A DNA stretch of 64,000 bases, taken from the NCBI GenBank assembly GCA_020081605.1, contig JAHREC010000028.1, forward strand, positions 124,001 through 188,000, in the 5' to 3' direction. This stretch comes from Albifimbria verrucaria. Lineage: Eukaryota > Ascomycota > Sordariomycetes > Hypocreales > Stachybotryaceae. Both the position numbers and the translations under genes were made by a program. The notes beneath the pieces are model-generated. The model did not search any database. It was not told the DNA's origin and was given only the letters and a program-made list of their open reading frames with translations. Below, in pieces: positions 10,668 through 23,121 of this stretch. Within the stretch, counting starts at the first letter, position 1. The number at the start of each line of letters is the position of its first letter.

Positions 10668-13046
10668 ATGCGGTCACTCTATCTCTCAAAAATAATGTCT
10701 TTGCTCTTGCCGTCTTCTTATTGCATTGGCCATTGGCAATGGCTCAGAATGAAGCGGAGACAGAGCTGGATCCTTGCGCCAAAGTCGCTGCTCAAGTAGC
10801 GCAGTATCACACGAACCCAAACAAGGAAGATTATGTGAATGCTCAAGCAGCCTTTGAATGCATCAACCAGATCCCGCTTGATGCTACTGCTGCCATTTCT
10901 GTAATATCCATCATCAAAGAATACTTGGTTTTCCAGTCAACTCTCTCCTACCAAAAGAGCCCCTAATTCATACCAACAGCCTGGCGTGGATCTAATAACG
11001 GACCTAGGCTCTCTTGCAAACGCTGTTGGAAAAGGAAAGTTCGACACTCAATATGGCTTCGAAGTGGCTATGCATTCCCTATTTGCACAGGCACATGATG
11101 CGCATCTGGCGCCAGAGTTCGGGCTCCTCGGTCTTTTCGAATGGAGGTTACTGCATACAATTGTATGCGTCTCGGTGGACGGACAGCAGCTTCCACAGGT
11201 CTTTGTCGGCACGGACACACGTCCCAGAAGATGGCACACTGCTTCGCCCATCGTAGAGCTACAAGGCGAGCCTGTTTTCACCTACCTTAGAAAGTATGCC
11301 AACACCAGAAATTTGGGAACAATTGATCCCCACGCGGATTGGAACAAGATGATGCTCAACACGAACCCTAATGCTGCAGAAGGTTGGGATGAACCTCGAC
11401 ATGCCTTCGATTCCACTCCCATATATAACGGGCCTGTATTGTCAGGACGCTTCGCCAATGGAACTAGCTTTGAATGGCGTTACTATGCTGTGTCAGCGAC
11501 AAGCCTGCCGAAAGGTTTGAATGCCGACTGGATTGCGGAGCATGTTGGTCTCGTTAAACCTAAGGAGGTTCTTCCCTTGGCTGGTCTCACTGACCAAGTT
11601 AACACCAAGGTCCAAATACCTTTGATCGCTACTGAGCCCGCTTTCATCACCGATACCAATGAACGACGCAATTTTCAAGCCCAAAACCAATGTTCGGGTT
11701 CCTTCCTCCTCAATCAGAGGAGCGGAACGTAAGCCAAACGTCGGATGGTTCCAGGTGGACGCAAGGAAGACAATATCAAGCTGTTCATCGAGACCTCTTC
11801 GATTTCGATGGCCGTGAGAAGGATGCAGGAGTGACGGGGATCATCTTCGATTGGCTTTCCTTTGCGGTTCTTACAATCCCAGTTTGGTATTCCCAAGAAG
11901 AATATGACAGTGAAGTATCGTCAATTGGGTTCAGCGAGGACGTGGCCAAGTTCATCTCTATAGCAAAAGAGTCTAATGTGACCAAGGTGCTCATAGATCT
12001 CAGGGGTGACAGTGAAGAGGGGTTCCTTTTTCAGGCGTTTGATACTGCCAAGCGATTCTTTCCTGATCTAGAGCCTAGCATCAGTTTTCGAGCTCGTGCT
12101 TCGCCTCAGCTCAATCTCATTGGATCCTCAATCACCAGTCACCTACAAGGCGGGAGGAAGCATTTACTTCTATGAACCAAGCTCGCTTGCATCAACACTA
12201 CGGCAGCATGGCTCCATTGAGCACCAGTCAGATGCTTGATGCGGATGGCGAGAGCTGGGAGTCCTGGGCCGACTTTTTGGCCCTGATGAGACAGAGAGGG
12301 ATAAATTCACCAAACGAACGCGATATAACATCTCCGGTCTATACAAAGCCTCCTACTCTGGCCCAGAAATCCCCGGCTATAACTCTAAGAAGTTTGATTA
12401 TGAACAGCCATGGCCTGCTGAAGACATTCTTCTTCTCCATGATGGTACATGCGGCAGTACATGTGCGATCTTCTCGGAGATTCTTACTACAGATGTCGGC
12501 GTAAGATCCATCGCGGTGGGTGGACTTCCGCTCTATGGGCCAATGCAAGGTGTTGGAGGCACTAGGGGCGGATTTATGGTGTCGTGGCAGGTGCTCAGCG
12601 ACCTTGCCGAAGACATTCGGCTTGAATTTGCGAGAAGACAAAATCACGGTTTGAGCAGGTCTAATCAACGCGAGCAAGGTTGGGCTTTTGATGGATTCAC
12701 GAAGGCAGATATTAACAGACTCCCCACGCCATTGAGTAACAGCCCGTGGCGACTCTCAGGTAAGGTGAATATTCTGGATAGTATACGAGCCAGCCATCCC
12801 GACAACCCGCTTCACTTTATTTTCAATCCCTCAGACTGCAGGCTTTTCGTTACCCGGGAAATGCTTCGAGACGTTTTTAGTATATGGTTTGCAGGTCTTG
12901 ACTTCTTGAATGGTAACGCGTCTGTGTGCGTGCCGGGGTCCGTCAAAGGGCCTACATTTTTCCCGAAAATTTCTCCGCAGGGAGCGTGTGGGAGGCACTC
13001 CAACCACCCGAGGTTCCACCTTTGCAGCCGAATCAGCCAACAATGA
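10668..13046 (+). CDS. Secreted S41-family (CPAF-like) peptidase, frameshifted
   Basis: ATG 10668 has a good context (ATCACCATG) and starts a signal peptide (VFALAVFLLHWPLAMA), followed by the DPCAKVAAQVA and AAFECINQIP region typical of fungal secreted S41 proteins. Collinear landmarks follow: SLFAQAHDAHL (about 11070-11105), the TKVLIDLRGD strand (about 11980) and the nucleophile loop DGTCGSTCAIFSE (about 12440-12480), whose Ser in GST is the expected catalytic residue. These peptidases cleave C-terminal or extended substrates outside the cell; the substrate here is unknown. The frame changes at an A5 run (10688-10692), a C4 run (10960-10963), within 11690-11830, near 12150 and at a T5 run (12274-12278). 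The C-terminus after about 12950 is unclear. It converges on the HET gene. Confidence 0.75.
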
Positions 13047-13093
13047 GACCTGGAAATGAAGCGTGGATGAGAGATGGTGATCCGTCTAGCCCC

Positions 13094-14665
13094 CTACGCA
13101 CGAAACGTGGTGGTACATGGATGATAAAGTTGTCCATTTCTTATAATGTCCTCCTTCATGGTTACATTGAATAGCTTTTTGTTACCTCTTTCTGGTAGGA
13201 CCTTCTCAAATCTTTCATATTCGACAAGATATTTGAAGTTGGAGCAACGCTTGTGATGCCGGAGGTAGCCTGGGTGTACATGCACATTGCTCCCAGCCCA
13301 GCTCCACGACGGAGCACGCCAGCTCATCCGACGATATTTGGCAGGCTGCGCAAAACCCGTATGTCGAGTCCAACATAATTCTTGAAACAAATTGTTACTA
13401 GATAGCCCATAGATAAATCTGTCGCCTGTAAGCCTAGCCAAAAACTCCTGAACACCGTGTATGGCGATGAGTCTATCGCTCTCTTTAGTAAGGTCACACC
13501 AGGTAAACGACTTAACAAAAGGTTTCCATCCTTCATAAATCTCTTCATTCCAGTTGCCGCCCCGTTGCGGCCCAAACACGGCTTTCTTCAGTGGATTTTG
13601 ACTATCGTTGAACCATGGTGGCTGTGTTGTAGGGTGCATGCCGTTGGGGAAAAGCTCTGCACTAGTGGTCTCTAGACACTCCCAAAAATTTGGGACGCCG
13701 AGAAGTGCAAAACCCTGGGAGATAGAAACCTCTCCTGCATTACCCAAGCTCTTTTGTTTAGCAAACCCTCTTCCACATCATTCGTCCAATGATCTGCGGG
13801 GAACGCCCGGTACATCCCACTGGGATGAGTCTCGTTTTTCTGATTTCAAATCCCAAGTTGTGTGGATATTGAACGCACACTCAGCAAAGCTGTCCCTTTC
13901 AAAAAACAGTCCAACTGAACTGTTTAATGCTGCAGTTGCAGCTATATTCAAAAGGCTGTGTGAATAAACATCGCACATTGTGGTTGCTTCGTCAAGCCAG
14001 TCGTTCGGGTCATCCTGAAAGATACATAGTGAGTCAATCCAAAGGTGCTGTATAGATAGCCGTCTCGCAATAGCGACGGCGTCTTTGAAAGTCCTAGGAA
14101 GAGTTTCGATTGGAATACCGGTCCTTAAGGAGTACTCGGTTTCCGTTGTGAGCTTGGTTGGTTTTGAACCCCCAACAATGGCTCAAGGTGGCGTAGGGTT
14201 TCCTTTCCATGTCCGTACCATCTTGGAGGTATATCGTTTCTGCCATGTCGTCGATTCTAAGCAGACGAGTTGGGTGCCAAAGAGGATCACCGTATCCCGC
14301 TCTTGCATGACAAGTTTTGTGGCTATCAAGGCACACTTCCAACTTAGATTTTATGAACTGGAAGGATTCCTCGGAACTCATTGCCTTAACATTAATGTCT
14401 TTCTGGTGTGAAGAAAGGCTGCCAAGCAAGACATAACTTAGCTTTGGTAGTTGAAGCGTCCTTCCACGGGATCTAGCCTCCTCTACGTGCGAGCTATGGC
14501 GCGACCATATAAGTAAGCAGATGCGGCATTTTCCAGGTCGGGTTGTGCTGATAGTTGGCATGAATTTACGCTCCCTTGCATGCCGACTTTTTGTTGACCT
14601 TGGAAGATTGACGCACAATCTTTGCAGATAGCGCCTATGTTAAGGTTGTCAGTTTTGCATGCCAT
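13094..14665 (-). CDS. HET-domain (heterokaryon incompatibility) protein, frameshifted
   Basis: The start at 14665 gives MACKTDNLNIGAICKDCASIF, the usual CxxC opening of HET proteins. HET motifs follow in order: YATLSHCWG (about 14190), a GIPIETLPRTFKDAV strand, IQHLWIDSLCIFQDD (about 14040-14090), then MCDVYSHSLLNIAATAA and a C-terminal region ending in RAPSWSWAG. HET proteins trigger programmed cell death on non-self contact. Frame breaks lie at a C5 run (14169-14173), a G4 run (13798-13801) and an A5 run (13684-13688), with at least one more needed between the 14665 start and the downstream frame near 14500-14600. All core motifs survive, so the gene may be intact in the organism. The ORF1 tail ends at 13094, about 50 bp from the convergent peptidase. 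Confidence 0.8.
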
Positions 14666-14699
14666 GTTCCTGTTTTGAGGTTCAGTATCGTCTGCCTAT

Positions 14700-15974
14700 G
14701 GCCCCGCACACTTTGTTTATTGACGCAATACTATGGGCTATTATCAACGAGGTATCGGTCTGAATATTCGATGATGACGAGACACGCCTTAAAAATAAGT
14801 TATAATGTGACACCGTAGTGTTTGGATGGGTGTATATCGTCGAGCATATGTTGTTCAGAAGATGCGTGGACGGCTCAAGTAGGACTAAACGCAGGATCAA
14901 CAGTGTTTTTAGGGCTTTTATGTTAACAGTGAAGTGCTGTTGGTGTTGGTTAGTTCACATTTCCATATTTGTACATTGGAGCAGGGCCACGCAGACCAGG
15001 TATGTTTCTAATCGACGCGTCCCACAAAAATGTCGTTGGCTGCGCCCGGAGATAAAAGTTCATAGCATGAAGCTGGCTATTGTGAATTGACATGCGGACT
15101 CTTAATCCAATGAATAGAAGCAAGACATATAAAGCGTAGGAAATCACATTCGATGCGCGATAGCCACAGATAATTATTTAGTGTTGGACGATACCTTGCA
15201 CTCCGCGTATCTGGAGTACCGTCTAATCTTGAAATATGCCCAATAGTGATCACAAGCAAAGTGCATAACTACTTTCTTTTTAGCCGCAGTCTCGTCTGGG
15301 TTTAGTTGAGGCCTGAGGCTGACACAAGAGTCAAGGTCACAATCCAGCCATGCTTAGATAGTAATACCACTCTGATCCCATGCTGACGCGCACTCTCAAT
15401 TTGTGTAGTGCAATGCTAAGAAGAAACAAGGCCATTCGCTTAAGCTGCTGTCCTCGGTTTGTAAAACAATAGCCTCCTTCTTGACAACAACTGTCATGAC
15501 TCTTGGTCTTAAAGAACGACCAATCGAGGCTAAGGCTTTAACCTAACCATCATCGTCAATTCGAGAAGTCGTTCGCCAACTATGAGAAGGGCGGTTGCCA
15601 ACGGGTTGGATTTCCAGTAATATGCCGAGGTAGCGGTGGTGGAGGGAACGGAGCACGGCCATCCCAGGCCATCCGCAGCAGGGCTGTCTCAACCGCTCTG
15701 TCGCATGTTCTGGCTAAAGCCATCTCGACTGGGTACAGAATCTCGTCAAGTTGCCGGCTCATGAATGTCTCTGCGAACATATGCTTCACGTAAAGTCGGT
15801 GCATATACGGCTCATTGATAGCGACAACTATCTCAATTTGGGACTGCAATCTTTTTCTTCTTCCTTTTTTTTTTTTTTTTTTGAATCGAAATTTCCTTAA
15901 AAGTTTCTTAATTATATGCTTCTTCTTTCATTATTTTTCTTATCTTTTGTTGTTGTTATTAATCTTTTTTTTTG
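14700..15974. other. Gene-poor stretch with poly-T tract
   Basis: No frame here has a recognisable domain. A minus-strand frame 15580-15849 (proline-rich end, PFPPPPLP) is the only one with protein-like composition, and I cannot identify it. A T17 tract at about 15866-15882 is followed by T-rich sequence to 15975. Confidence 0.4.
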
Positions 15975-16760
15975 TCACCTCAACGAAGCGATCAAGTTGT
16001 AAAGGTCAAATCTTGGAGTTTTGCATACCTGACCCAAACGCAGGTTCGAGGACGGCTCCACCCTCCATATCGGAATCATCGCTCGTGTCAGAATCATACG
16101 TGGGCTCTGGGCTCGTACTGGGGATTCAGATGAAGAACTCAATACAAATGAGGAGGAGCTCGAAACTTCCTGGTTGCCAACCTGTTGTACTGTAGCCATT
16201 GGAGTTATAGGCGACTTGCGCCCTAATAAGATCGTCAGGTTAGGGAGAATTCTCCTTAGTTCTTCGGAACAATGGAATAGTGGCTGAAGTGACATACCGA
16301 TGCTTATCTCCTCTACTCCTTCTATGATCGTGCCGAGCTCTGATCCAAAAGCCATGTCATGCTGCACTCCACTGCTTGTGATGCCGGTGATGGAATCCGG
16401 ATGCCACGAGGCCGGTGCCGCTCTCTGTTGGATGTGCTCGAGTGTTTTCCTGCGAATCTCCACTGTCATATTGTTCATAATATCAAGTTGATACTTGTAC
16501 TTGACATTATACTTGTCATAATGGTTTGGCCGGTCAGGGTTTGATGGCGGGACGCCCGGCAGGCCCCACTGTAGCCAGATTTTATAATGCGACTTGGGCA
16601 TGACCCACTCGACCGGATGGCACTTGAAATAGAGGCGACAACAGAAGCACGAAGGTTTACTGCATCCAATGTACCGGTCATTATCAATGAAAACGAGCTT
16701 TTTGTGCCTCCTGGCCATTATAAAGGACAACATGAATTTCTTGAACCAGGGGCTGACGTT
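15975..16760 (-). pseudogene. OTT_1508-like deaminase domain remnant
   Basis: The minus frame from about 16733 holds FIDNDRYIGCSKPSCFCCRLYF, matching the C-x-K-x-x-C-x-x-C zinc-site half of the fungal OTT_1508-like deaminase family. It is followed by the family's HPVEWVMPKSHYKIWLQWGLP stretch and a HPDSITGITSS tail segment, then Ser-rich low-complexity sequence. The family belongs to the nucleotide/nucleic-acid deaminase superfamily; its substrate in fungi is unknown. The preceding His-Glu half of the active site is seen only in another frame (VQEIHVV, about 16750), and everything upstream is replaced by AT-rich DNA from 16862. I therefore read it as a 5'-truncated, probably inactive copy. 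Confidence 0.65.
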
Positions 16761-16861
16761 GTATCCTTTGAGGTCAGTCCATCCAAGGAATATCGGGGCC
16801 AGCCGGTTCTTAGAAAAAGTGCTGGCCGAGCTATGAATTCCCAGATGTCAACCTTCATGGC

Positions 16862-18000
16862 CTAAATTAATTTATATCTTCTTTTCTTCTTAAAACCTTT
16901 CTTCTTAAACCTATATAAATAATTAAATACCCTTAATCTAAATTACTCTATTTATATTATATTATTAAGAGAGTATCTTAATAGGCTAAATCTTTATTTC
17001 CTTTCTTATTAGAAAAGTATTAACTTATTATAGCTAGGAAATATAAGAAATATAAACTACTATTAATTTATAGATATATTTAATTTTAATATATAACTCT
17101 TTATAGATTACTATAGTTACTAATTTAATTCTATAATAGTTAATAACTCTAGCTAAGATTATATAATAAATTACTAAAGTAATAATAAATAGATATTTAT
17201 AATTCCTTTCAATTTATAATAAAAGAAATATCTTCACTATTAAAATAAGGCCTAGAGTATTAATATTAATAATTCCAGAGTTAAAATATTAATAGTCTAT
17301 TAATGTATAGGTGGTTAGAGACTATATTAATAATTCTACTTTATACTATAATTTATATAGAACTGCTTTTCTTATAGAGATACTTGTGTTTATATCTATA
17401 GCGGTTAAGTCTCTGACCTTATTGTAGCTTATTAGGAGCTGATTGGGATTGGGTCATTGAGTATTTCCTTCCGCTAAATTCTTTCCGCTACCTCCTTAAG
17501 TGCTTAATAACCTATAATATAGTAATAATAGTAGTGGATTTTAGCCTTTTCCTAATCAGTGGCTCTATCCTGTCTTACATGAGTAGAGAATACTTAAAGT
17601 ATAATATAATTCTATAATATTTAATACAATCGCTATAATGCCTTATTAACCAGCTTCCATATAATCTCACTGCTAATACCGCTGGCACTTCTGGTTATAA
17701 CTATAGCTTACTTATCCTAATTATATTCTAGTTCTATGCTATAGTTTAGAGCATCGGTATTCCAACGTTAATGAATCCACGAGCAACCATACCCTAACCC
17801 TAGAGTGCTAAACAGAAGGCTATAGCGAATGTTTAGACTGATGTGATTCAGCGTAAGCTTTAAAATGGTTTCAAGGTAATGGTTTAACTTAACTAAAGAG
17901 CTTACCGGTTTCGAAAGGTTATATACAGTTTGCTCATCATCTATAGCATAAAATATACGGCTTTGTATATACTGGCAGACTTTCCAACTGACTTGTTCTA
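16862..18000. repeat. AT-rich, RIP-like block 1
   Basis: About 1.1 kb with strikingly high A+T and many TpA steps, no sustained frame on either strand, and abrupt edges against normal-composition DNA at about 16862 and 18000. This is the usual look of transposon DNA mutated by repeat-induced point mutation (C to T at CpA). GC-richer remnants at 17400-17480 and 17740-17880 may be the least mutated parts. I cannot assign the original element. Confidence 0.65.
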
Positions 18001-18047
18001 TTGATACATTTTACTGAGACCTTTCGTGTCTCCTAGTAGCATCTCCA

Positions 18048-18420
18048 CTAAGTCGGTCGGGCCGGACTCTGCAGCCTTGAGGCAGGGTCGCACAATGGTG
18101 GCGCGTCTCGGGAGCGAGCCAGCAGCATTGTTATTTTGCTCGCATCCCCTACGGAGATGGCAACTGGAAGTGCTTCGTTAATAGATGTCTCGTCCGTCTT
18201 TTCAGACTGGACATAGAAAACATGCTGGGAGCAATCCTTCGCCGTCTCACGGAGCACATGGTGCCGTGTATCGATTTGGTCCACATTTTGCATGTTATTG
18301 AAAAGGCCCAAGCTCTTCTGCCGCTCAATGTTAACGTCAGCGCTATATCCCACTAAGATAACCACAAGGCCAGGCGAAGCGTCGGGGAACTCGCCGCCAC
18401 ATATTTTGGTGAGTAAGGGG
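18048..18420 (-). pseudogene. Possible ankyrin-like fragment
   Basis: A minus-strand frame contains VVILVGYSADVN and LPVAISVGDASKITMLLARS, which resemble the second helix and loop of ankyrin repeats, as found in fungal NLR or ankyrin proteins. No complete repeat set or start is visible and the fragment abuts AT-rich block 1. Weak assignment. Confidence 0.25.
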
Positions 18421-19346
18421 CTGGCGTCTTTGGTACCAAAAGGGGTAGAAAGACGTGTTTAACTTCGAACGTGATTTTTGGTTAGGAGTTGATGACAGCG
18501 CTCGAAGTCTTGGCTAGTGGGAGTTGTTGTAGGGAATATCATGGCTGACAGGCGGCGGGCTATGGACTCGTTGAGCGCCGAAGAGCGCCTGGATATAGGA
18601 GTCTGCTTGCTCACGTTTGCGGTATATAAGTGGTCTTAACCGAATGTTGTTACTGTACACTATATAGCGAGAGTAAATGCTATAGAGCCAGGCGCTGGTT
18701 GCTGCAGACAGCTGTTTTATACGTCACAACGTGCAGTTCCCTAACGTCAATGAGTATTACTATCATACAAATAGGCTAATATCTCTTGATACTTCATGAC
18801 CCGCTTCATAAAACTCAGGCCACTCTTTGGAGGGATTATCTCCACGAACATTAATGTAATTATATTATGAAGCACTTCTAAATTGGCGACCGTCTTGAAA
18901 GCAACTCTTAAATCGACTGATCAACGAGAGGAGGTTTGAGAAAAGGGTCTGATCTTAGGTACTAAGTCCAGACGACCTTGACTGAGAATTTCCTAATCAA
19001 CTGTCTGACTAAATCCGACTCGCAATATCTTCAGGTGAGGTTGCAAATTGCCGTACCCTCATCTGCTTCCTTTCATTCCCAATATCGGCTTATTCTTAAG
19101 TACTATGCTTCAATCAGAGAAAAACTTATGCCACTTAAAAATACCAATCCCATAAAACTGTAAACCACATCAAAACATTCTCTAAGAAGAACCCGCCTCT
19201 CCACCGGTACGATAATGAGAATTATGATTGCAACTAGCTGTCGGGGTATTGCTAGAGGAAAATAAAGGCCATAGAGTGTCTTGTTTAGTTGCTATGTATT
19301 CGTAGTCAGCCAAGTTTGGACCCGCTGGAATAGCTTGTTAGGGCCT

Positions 19347-19951
19347 TTATTCATTACTTACAAGCAGCAGAAATTCCCCACCATCACCATGTTGCAAAAA
19401 GTCGGCGGACATAACTAGCGGAATCTGGCGTAAAAATTGACCTGCTGTTGCATCAATAGCCCACTTAATAAAGGTCTTTCGCCAATTGAGCGTCTTGAAT
19501 TTCGACTTAAAAGTTCCGTCTTTCAGAACTCTCAACCCCTTTTCTTGATCTTTATCTTGTCTTTGGTGCCCCGGCCAGCGGCGCTCTGCGTAAATATCCC
19601 AGTGGTACTGAAAATATACGAGAATGGCATTGATAATAACCACCCTTGGTAGGACTGTCAAGTAAAAGTCATAGAAGCCAATACCCCAACAGTCTTCTCG
19701 AGAGCCATGGGTGGCGTTTGATGGATTCATCCTTCCAATCACAAAAACATGAGAATCGTTATCACAAATGATGAATTTAAATCATCACGAGACAACCCTT
19801 CCCAGCCAATCTCTCGCATAATAGCATTTTGGAGTATAACGAGGACGGTTGAGTACAGTATGTTGGATTTAAGGAGGAGAAAGACATAATGAAGGGAAAA
19901 GGATAGAATACTAAAAGTATTCAAGGTGGAGGAACACCCTAAGAGAAACAC
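19347..19951 (-). CDS. Putative membrane protein, weakly Mpv17/PMP22-like
   Basis: Two minus-strand frames (19951-19739 and 19742-19347) abut. The second contains VIINAILVYFQYHWDIYAERRWPG and LNWRKTFIKWAIDATAGQFL. The spacing of a hydrophobic stretch, (R/F)(W/F)PG and an IKW..D.T.G helix start recalls fungal Mpv17/PMP22 membrane proteins, but the diagnostic later part is missing and I am not sure. Sequence on both sides lacks supported genes, and AT-rich block 2 begins about 200 bp upstream. Confidence 0.3.
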
Positions 19952-20149
19952 CTTGGGCGCCTCGCCGCAATATATATGTAATTATTGTTTAAAGTGACGT
20001 AATGTAGGATTCCCTGTTTGCCAGCCTCAATGTAAGGTGGGGGCCAGCGGAGTGCGAGATACAATCAAGTCCGAGATACAATAGAGGCCGGATCTGGAAG
20101 GTATTACAATTCTGACTGACAGAATGAGTCGGGCAATATGGATATACCT

Positions 20150-20700
20150 ACCCTTTTAAATATATAGAGTTATGAATAGTATCCTAAATTTTTATTTAAT
20201 TTTATATTTTTTATTTTTGAATTATTATATAAAAATAATTTAAAATTAAATTAATTCTCTTATTTTATTTATATAATATAAAATTATTTTAAAAATTTAT
20301 TATAATAATATATATTTATATAATAATCTTTTTTATCTATTTTGTTTTATATTATATATTTAAATTAAATAATATATAAATTAATATAAATTAAATATTA
20401 ATATTCTTCTTAATTAATAATAATTTTATAATTTATAATTATTTACTTTATTTAATTTATTATATATGTTTTTCAAAAAAACTTTTTAAATTTTTAATTT
20501 AATATTATTCTTAATAAATTTAATATCTTATTTATTAATATTAAATTAATATTTATTAATTACTCTAAATATATATTATTAATTCTTTTATATTCTATTA
20601 ATATCCCTTTTATTTATTCTTTAAACGAATTTATTAATTATTAACCGATACAGGGTATATATACTAGGAATAACAGGCAAGAGTATATAAACTATAGATA
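20150..20700. repeat. AT-rich, RIP-like block 2
   Basis: About 550 bp of nearly pure A/T with long homopolymer and TTAAT/ATAAT runs and no reading frame. It is bounded by normal-composition DNA and has a further T-tract at about 20763-20777. Its composition matches block 1 and suggests RIP-degraded transposon DNA. Confidence 0.6.
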
Positions 20701-20836
20701 CTAAGCTCTTAAATCAATAAAACCCAAAATTCGGCACCTGAGATTCCCCTTTTCTCTCTCTGTTTTTTTTTTTTTTTAGAATTAAGTACACGTTACTTTC
20801 GCCTAAACTGGGCGGAGTCTTCTAGCAAAAAACTGT

Positions 20837-22330
20837 TTATTGCATTGGGTTCATTGACTCCATGATTTTGGAACATTCTAAAACCTCAGTTTGTCGGCTG
20901 TAAGGCATGGCACTCAGTAGAATAAAGCAAAGTCGTCGTTCCTTCGGCGTCTGGTTGGGCTTAGCCAAGTCTGCAACAAGTTGCTGTTCCTCAGGAGTAA
21001 GAAGTTCTATCCGTCGCGAACGGGGGTCATCTGCCAATGCCTCTGCCTCTCAGGATCAGACGAGGCATCCTTGACATCAAACTTTGAGTTTGGATTGCTT
21101 TTGGGCTTGGGCGTTTGTATATGCTTCTTTTCCTGTTTGAGCTTATACTCGAGCCATGGTGATTGGTATGATTGCGAGTCCATAGTCCTCGATGACCAAG
21201 GTTTTCTGTGAATTTCGCGCGTCACTACTTTGGTAGGCGTGTCAACGTTTTCTTCCAAATTCCTGCGCCCTTTGGTTTTTGTCCGCCACCACGATAGTCG
21301 ATTCTCTTTAGGCTGGGATTCGGAGGAATTTTTCAGCACATACGTCAATCGGTTGTCAACTTCGACCCCGTTGTCCCTCAGTTGTTCTTCCAACGAGCAG
21401 GATAGGTTCGCCACTTCAGTTCGTTTTTCGTCTGGATAGCCTTGTGCAGCCTGCCATAATTTCCTTAGAAGATGCAAAATCACGACAATACTCGACATCT
21501 CCCGGACTTCCTTGTTCACCTTTCCCACCTTGATGATTGCCTTTGCCCTGTCGGTTGGCACGAGATTCAGCAAGAGTAGTAGAACCCGAAGCAGGAAATT
21601 GCCATGGCTGAGTCATTCAAATTAACATATTTATCTTCTGAGTTCCTCAGAATTGAATAGCAATGCTGAAGCATGAACTCCCATTCAGACCAGTTCCGCT
21701 CATCAGTCTTTCCTATGGCATTATCCCAACGGTTGTTCCAAAGTTTGGTAGCATCGCCAGACAATGAAATTGAACCGTCCGAAGGGGATAACTGATATTC
21801 AAGGTCGATAGACATGGACATCCGAAGCCGCGAATTTTGTTCTTCAATGGAAGCGTATGAGCAGTAGAGCGGAAAGAGATGAACGGAATTCCTTGCCAAC
21901 TTCTAAGGAGGTTAAAAGGTTCTCAACGATCTCTCGGTCGTTTGTCCGAACTGCTATTGATAGAAATAGAATGTATGAGTACGGGAAAGATTGTTTCAAC
22001 TTAGTGGAAAAATGCGCATCTGATGCTATCACGGCTGCCACTTCCTGGGATGGCGAGTCAAATATCGCGTTGTTATGCCAGTGGAATCCAACGGTCTTCC
22101 TCATCTCTGGTAAATAGAGATCGTGGAATGTGTCTTTTTCATCATCGAGCAGGTGCTTTTCATATCCAAGCATATGCTCCAACCGCATTGAGATTTCCAA
22201 ATTGCGATTACCGCCCTGTGCCGGGATGGGTAACGCTTTTAACTCTAACACTGAAGAACTGAAAATTGCTTTGATAGCATCGAAGCCAGTCTTTGATGTG
22301 ACAAGAACTAGCCTATTCCAAATCACATCT
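20837..22330 (-). CDS. Unrecognised multi-part gene
   Basis: Consecutive minus-strand frames (22326-21844, 21899-21567, 21573-21007, 21037-20837) have protein-like composition and little overlap with plus-strand alternatives. The order is a region with GFHWHNNAIFDSPSQEVAAV, then NWSEWEFMLQHCYSILRNSEDK, then a charged Lys/Glu-rich stretch (WWRTKTKGRRNLEENVD), then LTPEEQQLVADLAKPNQTPKE. Frame changes between pieces could be introns or one-base errors; I could not fix splice sites. I do not recognise the family. No signal peptide or transmembrane helix is evident. The fungal transcription factor domain lies immediately upstream on the same strand. Confidence 0.4.
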
Positions 22331-22385
22331 TCTTGAAGGAATTCAAGTACGGTTCTGTGGAAAAAATCAACAGTTCTTCGACCCG

Positions 22386-23121
22386 CTAGCTGCTCGGAGG
22401 ATTGTCGAGCTTCGATGAGGCCGCAACATTGACTTCGTAGTCGACCCTCTGTAGCTTCGCACCGCCAATCGTATTCAGGTCTATTAATATACTTACCTCG
22501 ATCAAACAGTGGGTGGTAACGGTTTGTAGGATTTTCATGATATTTCGCTGTATATTAATATCCCTTATCCAAAGATTAATAGCCTTAAGACTAGCAACTT
22601 TATGATATAGATAAGTAGACTCATATGAATCTAATTTTCCGATGGTCCATGTGTAGTGCATGCTGGCAATAAGCAGTATATTTCGTAATGAAGTGTCATC
22701 ATAGCCAGCAGCTGAGATCCTGCACACAAGATGAGAACAACCCAAAGGAAGAGCATTTTGAATCAACGCACACTTTCTGTGAACAGGGAAGTACAGTGTT
22801 ATTGGCCATGGCAACTACCGGTTATCAGATAATGATAGATCAATGGCGGGATTTTATAGACAACTTACAGTAGTGAAGAAGCTCCAAGGACCTCAGGGGC
22901 ATGGGAAGAGCCAAAGCATCGAATGGATCAATTACCACACGTAGAGCCTTACATAGCGGCTGCGAGGTTCGAAATTGAAGCGTATCATTCTTCGAATTAA
23001 TATGCCACGGTTTCTGTTGACCAGGTGGAACTGGCTTTGATACTGCCCTCCTGTCTCTCAGCGGAGCTGTTACGATATATATGCAATCTGCACCCCTTGT
23101 AATACACGTGGAACTGAGCAC
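22386..23121 (-). CDS. Fungal-specific transcription factor domain protein, N-terminus not seen
   Basis: The pieces read like the middle and C-terminal domain of Zn2Cys6-type regulators (Fungal_trans_2 class): PFDALALPMPLRSLELLHY, then KCALIQNALPLGCSHLV, then DDTSLRNILLIASMHYTW and YHKVASLKAINLWI. An intron with donor GTAAGT (about 22867) and acceptor TTCACAG (about 22775) separates the first two, and another probably lies near 22700-22720. I found no Zn2Cys6 DNA-binding cluster upstream, so this is either a truncated gene or one of the clusterless family members. The region upstream (23160-23700) holds only the next gene's promoter. Confidence 0.55.
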
